The translations under genes and the position numbers were made by a program. A DNA stretch of 16,600 nucleotides from Spongospora subterranea. Taxonomy: Eukaryota; Endomyxa; Phytomyxea; Plasmodiophorida; Plasmodiophoridae. A model generated the notes under the pieces. The model saw only the letters and a program-made list of their open reading frames with translations. It was not told where the DNA came from and did not search any database. Below are positions 8,949 through 16,600 of the stretch, in pieces (within the stretch, counting starts at the first letter, position 1; each line of letters begins with the position of its first letter). The stretch covers positions 1 to 16,600 of the forward strand of contig OUQQ01000349.1 in the NCBI GenBank assembly GCA_900404475.1, in the 5' to 3' direction.

Positions 8949-9206
8949 AATCGATATCGACCAATAACGATTAGAGGGAAGATCCCATCATCGTCACTCG
9001 TATCGACTCAACTGTTCCCCATTGATGGGAAGACGATTTGCCGCCTTTGTGGCGATAAAGTGGTGGGCTCAACAAGACAATTAATCGGAAAAATGTAATT
9101 ATATGTTAATTTGGGAGAGGGGGAAATAGATATCGGACGACGATTGGTTTCATTTTGCCGAATGGGATTGAAATGAATTTTGGATTCGGTGTTTCGGGAA
9201 TTGTTC

Positions 9207-11269
9207 TCAGGCGATTCTGGGATCGTTGGACGGGAATCGCTGTCGAGCAGCGTCAAGTAAACGGGTGAAACTCTTTGGGCGCGACGCTGCGATCGCCTGG
9301 GGATCCTCACTCCAGCAGATATAGAGGGTTCTGAACAAGGAAAAACACGACGACGATGATGAACGGGGAACGAAGGAATGCGATAGAATGGGGTTTACGC
9401 GATTGACGAACGGATTGGGAATAGGATGATGGTCATTAACAGGAAGGTGAACTGAGGGAAAATTCGATTAGAGACGATAAAGGAGGAATATTACAGACCA
9501 CACTATTGAAAAGAAGGAAACAATTGAATAACAAATTTGCTAATTTTGGAATTGTTGGAAAACACGAAGGGGCGGCGCCCTCGTAAACATCAGGAATGAC
9601 AATGTGGAGCCGCTGATTCGATGAATCCAGTTATATTACCAGAAAGGATAGGACCAGTATCAGGAGCACGTCGAATTGCGTCGCACCGGGCGATGATTTG
9701 GCGATGTAAACGGCGGAGAGGACACTGAGGTAGAAATATATATTGAGGGACAACAGACAAACACACGAGGGATATTATGGAAAACGGGGGGTCAGATCTA
9801 AACAATCCACTGCCCTGATATGATCGATCCGAATAGAATACCGATCGTGATAACGCCACTGCTCAGATCATCGTTGACGAACGCGTCGATTCCCGACGAT
9901 TTCAGCAGGTGGTTGGTGGACTCGGTCGATTGGCGAATAGATGAACCGTAGATGGCCAGATAGCTCAAGGAATATATCTGGTATGCGCTAAGATTTGGGG
10001 ATTGAGATTCGAGGGGCAATGGCGGTTGGAGATGGATGGGCGATACCTCAGGATGCGATTGAATAACGACTGAATACATCGACCGAAACAGGGAATTAAA
10101 CCGATCGTGATGTTGAACAGGTGAATGGCGCCGATTATGAGGGCGCCGAAGCTGATGGAGCCGAAGGACGTTGTGCAGGACCTGGTGAGGATGATGAGGG
10201 GGATGGCGGTGGTGGTGATGGGGGAAGGATCTGACCGGATTAGGGCGTTGATGGTGGGACGGTGAGGGTGCGAGAATAGCAGATAGGACGCGGCGACACC
10301 GCTCGAGGTGACGTGCACGATCAGAACGATCACTGTTTGTCGTGGCGGCGATCAGGGACGGATCCGACGACGATGACGATATTAGGGCACCTTGACATAT
10401 ATACAGTAGGGAAACGAACAAGGTGAGGGCCGGCCATGGCGCTAGACTGGCCACCGCATGGATGGCGAATATCGCCAATAACAGCTGGATGGCGGCGGCC
10501 GATATCGATATGATGATGGTGGATGGGTAGGTGGCGATACAGTTGGACGCCACCATTAGACTATATCGTCATCATCAATAAAGGGGGATCAATTCATCAG
10601 GAAACCCCATTGAATCAGTTTCACAAAACCATACTCTCAATTCTTCGATCAAACTCAAAATTTAATTTCGAAACAAATTCAAAATTTGCATTTGATAATC
10701 GTGAAGGAATCTTTGATCGGTGAAGAGTGTGATGAAAGTGATATTTGGGTCCGATTAGGGAAAGGGAGCTAGGAAAGGTGTTGACGAGTTCATACGTGGC
10801 CGATGCGAACGGGATTCGATTACGGCAGAACCAGTAGTAGAAGGCGACCGAGACGAAGACGACGAAGAACGGGATGGGCAAGGACGAGACGAGACACATG
10901 AAGAGGGAGAAGGCGATCCCCGATATGAACATGAGATGGATCATGATCCCCGGCAGGAAATGGAGGATGATCAACCTGAACCGCGACGACAGGTGTTAAT
11001 GGGGAGGGAGTCGACGCACCAGGAGATACCGACCATGAGCACGAGGCGACGATCGCCACAGCCGAGGCGATCGCCAGATAATCCCCGACGATGGGCGAAT
11101 CGCCATCCAGCGGTGACGCCGATGACGCCCCGATCGTGCCGATCACCACGAACACAATGGAGATGGCAATAAAGGCCCCGATCCAATGGGTATCGGAGTA
11201 TGGCGTTGCCATGTAACGCAGGCGGGTTCGAGCGCCATCTCGTTGGCCATCGTCCTGATCGTTGATCAT
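9207..11269 (-). CDS. Choline-transporter-like (SLC44/CTL, PNS1) membrane protein (9 exons, 418 aa)
   Basis: Exons: 11269-11034, 10975-10796, 10560-10391, 10332-10236, 10181-10047, 9987-9811, 9724-9640, 9451-9399, 9330-9207. They join into one frame ending in TGA (9207-9209). Introns are 58, 235, 58, 54, 59, 86, 188 and 68 nt. About nine to ten membrane helices are spread along the protein. Family landmarks appear in order: RNRIPFASAT after the early helices, CQVIVLIVHVTSSGVAAS, then RSCTTSFGSISFGALIIG (about 228-245), YLAIYGSS, and near the C terminus IATLYICWSEDP (about 377-388). The family sits in plasma and organelle membranes and carries choline or ethanolamine; substrate here is inference. 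The junction at 9811/9724 is the least certain, as its donor is GTGGAT. The start may be Met1 (11269) or Met20; further 5' exons are possible because fungal PNS1 proteins have longer N termini. It diverges from the secreted-protein gene. Confidence 0.9.
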
Positions 11270-11524
11270 CAGATCCCTTCCCCGAATCTCTCTCCCTTCT
11301 TCTCCTCTGTGTTTCTCTATCGAATCGCCCCCTCATCTCCCCCCAGATATTGATCGTACCACTCCCATCGGGGGAAAATCTCCAAAACACCAATCTCTCG
11401 ATCGCAACCTCGTTCGCCCTCCGAGCCATTGTCACCATATCGAACAACACCACAAACCAAATCGGCCGATGATATTTATAGATCAACCGATATTATTAGG
11501 TTCGTGGCGAAACATACCGAAAAC
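11270..11524. promoter_or_regulatory. Shared divergent promoter region
   Basis: These 255 bases separate the minus-strand transporter from the plus-strand secreted protein. A long pyrimidine-rich stretch runs from about 11275 to 11320, next to the transporter start. A TATTTATA element at about 11467-11474 lies some 50 bases before the ATG at 11525 and could serve as its TATA box. No transcript data are visible, so this rests on position and these two motifs. Confidence 0.4.
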
Positions 11525-13231
11525 ATGGCGTATCTGATCAGGACGATATTGGTCGTGATGATCTGTAGGTCGTCGTGGGCGATCGTTGATCATCGCCGGG
11601 TTGAGGACGGGTCCGATCGGTTTAGTCGAGGTCAAACGACGAACGGCGTCGATCATATCGGCCAGAACGATCACAATCGTTCGTTGAGCAATTTCGATCG
11701 CGAACAGATTTCGTCCCAATCGTCACGATCGTCCTCGCTCCAACCGTAAAACCCATCGTCGTCGTCGTTCCCGATCGTGATCTCTGATTTGGGGAGGATT
11801 CAGGTCAATCGCGATGGGCGCCTCGCAACAGGATAACGCCCTGAGTTCCAGTCGCGGGTTCCGCGACGCGCTGTCAAATCGATCAGTGGAACAGGATTTC
11901 AGTAAAGAAACGGCGTTGACCGATCGTGGCGCACATCACCATGGGGTTCGATCAACATCTGTTATTGATCCAATAGGTAAATCATCGTGATATTTCAACA
12001 TAAAAAGCGTCGCCGATCGTGATTTTTCGATGAAAACCGACGTCGATTCGTTTTTTTTGCAGTTTTGGATTTCAACTTGAACAGGGAGAGAACTGAGGTG
12101 GTTTGGTGGTGACAGGGAAAGGCGGTGGATCGGTCGACATGATTGATGGAGATGGGCGATCGGAGACCGGGGATTGGGCTCAGACCGGGCGGCAATCGCT
12201 GACGCGGCACGAGGCGGATCGGGACGTGATCGAGCGCCACGAGGCCCGGGCGTCCCGAGCGGATCGGGCCGCGATCGCCCCCTCGACAGGGGAGATGGCG
12301 GCACATCACCAGACCGAATGGGCCAGCACCCACGATCACTCCGATATCACACCAACTGACGTAAAACAACACACGAATCCGTTCACGGAAATTCCAACGA
12401 TTCTGATCGAACGTCGACAGTGTCTCAGTTCCGTTTGATTTATTGATTTTCACCCGAAAACTGGCTCGTTTTGTTGTTCAAACTCTTTCAATTGTTCGAA
12501 CATCGATAATCCGTTGAGTATATGATTTTAAAACAAACAAATGGGTTTCACAACAATTGAGCGAATCCGTTTTCCGTGTTTTTGACTGATGTTGGGGAGT
12601 CCGTTTCTGGATTGGGTCTCGGGGAGGTAATTACTGACACGAGAGATCTGACATAGCTGACGATCGAACAATCGCGACGACAAGATATCGGGCAACACGT
12701 TCGCCGGGACGCCGATCGGGAACGGGCGTTCCGGGCCCAGACACGGATCGATGGCGATCGCGCCGATTCGAACCACAGAGCCGGCGATCGCGGGCGATCG
12801 TCGGCCAGATTTAGCCATCATCAAGATCTGCACCAACGAGAGTATATTGACATTGTTGTGGTCGTTTCGATTGTTTTCGACAACGACGTTGTTGTTTTAT
12901 CCGCTTTTTCAACGACGATTGTTGTTTTTGCCATTTGATCCGGGTTTTGATTGTGGGCGATGGCTCGTACAGCTATCGTGACGACGAAGGCGGTACGATA
13001 TCGCAGGAGTCGTCGTGGGACAAGGGGCGCATCGGCGGCGGTACCCGCCTGGCGGCGAACGGGAACCTGGCCGGGCAGAGCATCGAGGCGGCGATCGTAT
13101 CGGGTCACGATCGCTACACGTCCGACGGGGGCAACGTCCTCAGCAATCAGACACGCTCGACGGAATCCGCCACCTTCTTCGACGATCGCGACTCGGATCG
13201 AACGGAATCGGGGAACACAATCTTGTTGTAA
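11525..13231 (+). CDS. Predicted secreted low-complexity protein of unknown family (5 exons, 360 aa)
   Basis: Exons: 11525-11745, 11804-11976, 12116-12360, 12657-12841, 12973-13231; introns 58, 139, 296 and 131 nt. Phases match at every junction, giving one frame from ATG to TAA at 13229-13231. Residues 1-19 (MAYLIRTILVVMICRSSWA) form a signal peptide with a hydrophobic core and an Ala-ending cleavage site. The rest is hydrophilic: a Ser-rich stretch (ISSQSSRSSSLQ), an Arg/Asp/Ala-rich centre with pieces such as RHEADRDVIERHEARAS and RRDADRERAFRAQ, and a Gly/Ser/Asp/Asn-rich tail. N-glycosylation sequons NRS, NRS and NQT are present. There is no cysteine-rich domain, second membrane helix or anchor. 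Third positions are strongly GC-rich, especially in the last exon. I know no family for it. A T8 tract and CAG at about 12051-12062 look like an acceptor, but using it brings an in-frame stop. Confidence 0.7.
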
Positions 13232-13251
13232 AATTCATAATCAATGTCGAA

Positions 13252-13288
13252 AAACAACGCGGAAATTTTCGCGATTTCGTCGTTGTTT
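13252..13288. terminator. Inverted repeat in the 55-bp convergent spacer
   Basis: AAACAACG (13252-13259) and CGTTGTTT (13281-13288) can pair over a 21-base loop, which itself contains GAAATTTTCGCGATTTC. It lies between the stops of two convergent genes. In the minus direction AATAAA (13286-13291) overlaps the TAA stop of the propeller gene. A role in 3'-end formation for both transcripts is inference. Confidence 0.4.
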
Positions 13289-14389
13289 ATTTGCGGAAGT
13301 TGCCGATCGCGGTTCTAACGATGGCGTTGCCCTGCGATGCGAACACCTGGGATAGGTCGGGGCAGATACAGGAACGGATTCGATCGGCGGGGACCGAGCC
13401 GATCATGGCGCCCTTGGGCGAGATCAGGTGCAGGTCGCCGCCCATGGGCAGATCGTGGTGGGCCACGACCAGGTTCCCGTCGCGATCGCAGGCGACGCCC
13501 ATCGGCCCCAGCCCGCCCTGAAACCGGTAGAACACAGACGCGTGGAACACGTGCTCGGAATGAGTTGAGCGAGCCAGGCGAACGATTCGGTTCCTCATGG
13601 TTTCCGCCACGTAGACGACGGATCCGTCCGGCGATAGGCAGATTCCCGACGGATGCGCCAAACAGTTCAACAGAATCGGAACGAGAACATGATCTGATCC
13701 TGATCTCACTCGTCAATTCGTTTTCCGCTTTTTCAACAGAATTCTGTGTTCCAACCAGTGATTGCATAGACGGAGCCGTTCGCCTTCTCCAACGTTGTCG
13801 TTCCTGCGCAAACGATACGAACATGAGAGAAATGTTTTTTTTTTTTTGGGATTTCCTAGTAGACCTAATGGACCGGAATCGGTGAAGAAAATCGTTCCAT
13901 GGTGATCGAGGCAAAGAGAATTTGGCCCTTTGAACGGGACGCCCTCGTAGTCGTCGACGATTTTCGTGAGCGACTCCCCGTCGGCGAACGTCACTGAGGG
14001 CGGCGGGATCAGGTTCAAGGGGGAAAAGACTCAGGGAGCGATCCTCATCACCAACCTATCGCTTTATGGGCCAGATCGGCGATGAACATTCGCCCGGTCT
14101 CGTCGAATACGATCCCGCTAGGGCATCCGCCCGTATCAACTAGAACAGCGGGTTCACCTTCCTGAACAGATATTTAATCAGAACTGTTTCAGTCGAATTG
14201 ATAGATCGGGGACGATCCATCAATTCGACGAAGGGGGTTTTGTTGATAGGGATTATTCGTCGGTACCTGATTGTGGGGGAGATCGACGATGGCGATCTCG
14301 CCGTTCCCCAATCCGACCGCCATCGACGACGTACTGGGGTCCAGCGCCATACAGGTCACATTGTGACTGAAATGGGCACACACCTCCAT
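13287..14389 (-). CDS. SMP-30/gluconolactonase/LRE-like beta-propeller protein (5 exons, 272 aa)
   Basis: Exons: 14389-14267, 14161-14056, 13993-13865, 13803-13756, 13699-13287; introns 105, 62, 61 and 56 nt, with one frame to TAA at 13287-13289. The family forms six-bladed propellers; many members are lactonases or esterases with a bound metal, others are related to strictosidine synthase and adipocyte plasma membrane-associated protein. Blades are visible as CPSGIVFDETGRMFIADL, then FKGPNSLCLDHHGTIFFTDS (about 97-116), GSVYAI, LAHPSGICLSPDGSVVYVAE and GVACDRDGNLVVA. The substrate is unknown. Met1 at 14389 is the most conservative start; the frame is open upstream to about 14510 with GC-rich third positions, so an upstream exon is possible. 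Two in-frame acceptors 6 nt apart exist before the last exon (TCAGGATCAG). It converges on the secreted-protein gene and lies downstream of DNAJB on the same strand. Confidence 0.85.
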
Positions 14390-14969
14390 GGCGCTACACC
14401 AAGGGGAGTCGCCCAACAGATGTCTGGCGATTGGGCCGTTATCGTACGCGGAGCTGTGATGATGATCAGCCCCCAATCTTATCGCCAGAACGGTGAGTGT
14501 TTGCCCCAGTCAATTCCTGTCACACAGGGTCGATACATATCGCCATCTGTACCCCCAAACCATCATCATTGGCGTGTTGATCACCATACCTCTGGTTTAT
14601 TACACCCATTGACGGCATTGACAATTGTCCAATAGCCGATGTCCTTCGAAATCACAATAAAACTAGATCTCAACTGCCAGGCGATTTTCCCATGGAAATC
14701 GTTTGAAAGCAACACACTTTCTTGAAAACCGAACGTCCCCACCCAATGGCTTCTGAAAAGGTTAAAAGAAGGGTGTTTTGTTGGGCAAAGTCGTTTTGAT
14801 AATTTGTTTGAAAAGGCGAATTTGCTGATTTGATGGGGTGTCTTTCGATGTCGTGTGATAACGAGGAATAACCGTCGAAAAACGGGCTCGGTTTTGGCTG
14901 GTGCGATGCAGCACTAAACAACATATTCCAACAGAAATCGGATAACAATATTAATATTACAGGTATATT
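14390..14969. other. Spacer between propeller gene and DNAJB gene
   Basis: About 580 bases. The first 120 may hold extra 5' coding sequence of the propeller gene on the minus strand (open frame with GC-rich third positions, beginning after a TGA). The remainder is AT-richer, with a palindrome AATATTAATATT near 14946-14957 just after the DNAJB stop. I see no RNA gene or other coding exon. Confidence 0.45.
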
Positions 14970-16459
14970 TCAAGAGGGTATTGCAGCGATCAGCTGGGCC
15001 CTTTGCGGATCCGATAGGTTCTGCGGGAACTCGACGATGAAATTGATGATGAGGTCGCCGCGCGCGTCTGGTCGTTTACTGAACGGCATTCCGTGACCGG
15101 GAACGACTTTACGAAAGGACGAGGTCTGCGCATTGCAAGATCAGCGATGTGATCAGTTTCTGAAAAACAATCGCGACCTGAAGCGGTTTCACTCGAATAC
15201 GAAGCTTCTGCGAATCGATCCCCATAACTTCGACGGCGAATCCAGTCAACGCCTGGCGCGCGATTGTGAGCAATCATCGTTGGCGATTGACGAAGGACCA
15301 GTACGAGACTGCACCTGTTTCAGCGACACCTTGACCTCGTGAAGAAGGTGGCTGTCCAATCGTTTGAAGAACGGGTGCGGTTTCTCCTGGATGACGAAGA
15401 TGATATCGGCCGGTTGGAAATCGGGCAGCTCATCGCCCTCGTCTTAACCGAAAAACAATATTCATGTCGTGGACCGCGCAATACTGCCAGAGCACACAAC
15501 AGATTACCGAAAAACGTGATCCGCGTCCCAGCTTTCCAACCTCTCCTGTTGGACCAACGTTATTACGAGGGTTGGACGTCAGGATCGTTTACCCATGACT
15601 GACCTGACGTCGATCTGCAGAACGACGGAATCGTCGACGCCTTTCCGCAAACGGGTGACCTTCATCCGCTTGGTGGCGCCAGCGTAGAGATCTTCTAGCG
15701 TCACCAGAACATCGTGCTAAGACCCCATACAAATGGGTTAAAACCACCCAGAACGTGGTCGCAAACGTTGATTGTTCAGTACCACAATCGGGGGCGATTT
15801 CGGCAGTCCATGATTGCCAGGCTGGCCGGCGAATGGATATCCAGAGTTTGGCATCGATGAGCCGGCAGAGTCGAACGTCTGATTGTGGAAGACGCCACCG
15901 TCGTTGAAGAACTAAATTCACGATCAGATCGCGATCTCAGTGACAGAAAACACGCGCTCAATCTCGGGACGAACATTGGCGAAGAATTCTTCGGCGTTGC
16001 CGCTGAACCCCTGATAGCCTTTCTGCTGTGTGTCGCCATCCTCGAAGTCGGCCTGCAGCCCTTCCGCTCCGAACCGATCGTACACCTCCTTCTTCTCCTC
16101 TGTCAATCAGCACAATTAGGTTCAGAGAGGTGCTGGGGAGGCGGCAATTAACCCAGGGGAACCCCTAAAACCTGGGTCGGCCCATACAATCGAAACTCAA
16201 CTCACTATCTCCAAGTACGTCGAACGCTTCGGCAATCTCAAGGAACCTCTCGTTCGCTTCCTCCTTATTCCCAGGGTTCTTGTCTGAACCGAGAAAAACA
16301 AAACACAAAAACAACACAGAATAAGACCACTGGCGACGTCGAATCAGATCTTTCCCGACCAGGATGATATCGTAGCGCCATTCTCCTATAGCCATGTTTG
16401 ATCTCATCCTCGGTGGCATCTCGCGCCAAACCCAAGATGGCGTAATAGTCGACCGCCAT
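14970..16459 (-). CDS. Type II (DNAJB) Hsp40 co-chaperone (9 exons, 313 aa)
   Basis: Exons: 16459-16360, 16283-16206, 16099-15975, 15911-15783, 15716-15604, 15545-15508, 15442-15315, 15252-15178, 15125-14970; introns 76, 106, 63, 66, 58, 65, 62 and 52 nt. All phases agree and the frame ends in TGA at 14970-14972. The J domain fills residues 1-70, with YYAILGL at the start and the Hsp70-activating HPD at 32-34; its Asp codon is split by intron 1. A short Gly/Phe-rich linker (about 100-143) has no CXXCXGXG zinc repeats, which marks class B. The C-terminal peptide-binding domain starts with [19 protein letters not shown] (145 on) and includes [27 protein letters not shown] and VVPGHGMPF. The protein stimulates Hsp70 ATPase and delivers clients in the cytosol or nucleus. 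It ends in IPS without an EEVD-type tail and has no signal peptide. Length matches DNAJB1/DNAJB13-type proteins; which one is open. Confidence 0.95.
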
Positions 16460-16600
16460 CTAATTCTCGATCGGCAACTTCTCTGGCCCTGATGAAGCCA
16501 AATTCCGGAAAAAACGATCGGAAAATTGTCCGAAAATTATCGCCAATTCACTGGATATTATTTATGTTCTGGAACATGAGTGGATGGCGCGGCCTCACTT
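16460..16600 (-). promoter_or_regulatory. Upstream region of the DNAJB gene
   Basis: The last 141 bases hold the 5' flank of the chaperone gene. I see no clear heat-shock element (inverted nGAAn triplets in register) and no TATA box at a usual distance. AT-rich blocks lie at about 16500-16565. Confidence 0.3.

Noticed and set aside
9798..10556. 252-residue minus-strand open frame as one protein
   Set aside because: Only its first part is transporter sequence. It then runs through an intron and continues in the wrong frame; the family motifs SFGSISFG and HVTSSGVAAS are in another frame joined by splicing.
11995..12453. Minus-strand frame with a dinucleotide-binding-like motif VIVGAGPFGLV
   Set aside because: The motif looks like an FAD or NAD fold start, but what follows is Pro/Arg-rich with no second motif. 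The plus strand has a phase-matched exon there, so I take it as antisense chance.
12951..13355. Alternative plus and minus frames over the last exon of the secreted protein
   Set aside because: They are Arg/Thr-rich, low in coding-type third positions, and conflict with the phase-matched exon that ends at 13231.
15589..15921. Long minus-strand frames across the middle of the DNAJB gene
   Set aside because: They read through short introns in frames that do not give DnaJ sequence; splicing gives an unbroken DnaJ C-terminal domain instead.

Overview
This is nuclear DNA of a eukaryote with a compact, intron-rich genome. Almost no gene is a single open frame. Most become complete proteins only after removal of GT-AG introns, mostly 50-140 nt and at most 378 nt. 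TAA and TGA both act as stops, so the standard code fits. Neighbouring genes lie as close as 55 bp, convergent. I cannot name the species. The gene set (CTL/PNS1 transporter, type II DnaJ, USP deubiquitinase, ankyrin protein, LTR retroelement fragment with a CX2CX3HX4C knuckle) would suit a small-genome metazoan or a unicellular eukaryote.

Left part (1-4360): an unassigned minus-strand exon (257-498); a minus-strand ubiquitin-specific protease (796-2008) whose frame is broken by a 337-bp duplication around a single N at 1375, most likely an assembly artefact; a small membrane ORF; then an LTR-like stretch and a decayed retroelement with gag and protease remnants but no reverse transcriptase (2933-4361).

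Middle part (4340-8957): a segmental duplication. The live copy holds a seven-exon ankyrin gene (6008-7975), in which the repeats are carried on 99- or 102-nt exons flanked by phase-2 introns, followed by a helical orphan gene (8406-8948). The dead copy (4340-5491) keeps four ankyrin exons and the 3' end of the helical gene, has lost splice sites, and lacks about 1.16 kb. Between the copies lie a 51-bp inverted repeat with a 111-nt loop and five 36-bp tandem repeats that run in frame into the ankyrin gene.

Right part (9207-16459): four genes I could rebuild exon by exon with continuous frames. They are a nine-exon CTL/PNS1-type membrane transporter (minus, 418 aa), a five-exon secreted low-complexity protein of unknown family (plus, 360 aa), a five-exon SMP-30/LRE-like beta-propeller protein (minus, 272 aa, start uncertain) and a nine-exon DNAJB-type co-chaperone (minus, 313 aa). 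The transporter and the secreted protein diverge from a 255-bp shared promoter. The secreted protein and the propeller gene converge on a 55-bp spacer. These genes have GC-rich third codon positions and many CGATCG-type palindromes. I see no operon-like functional link among them.
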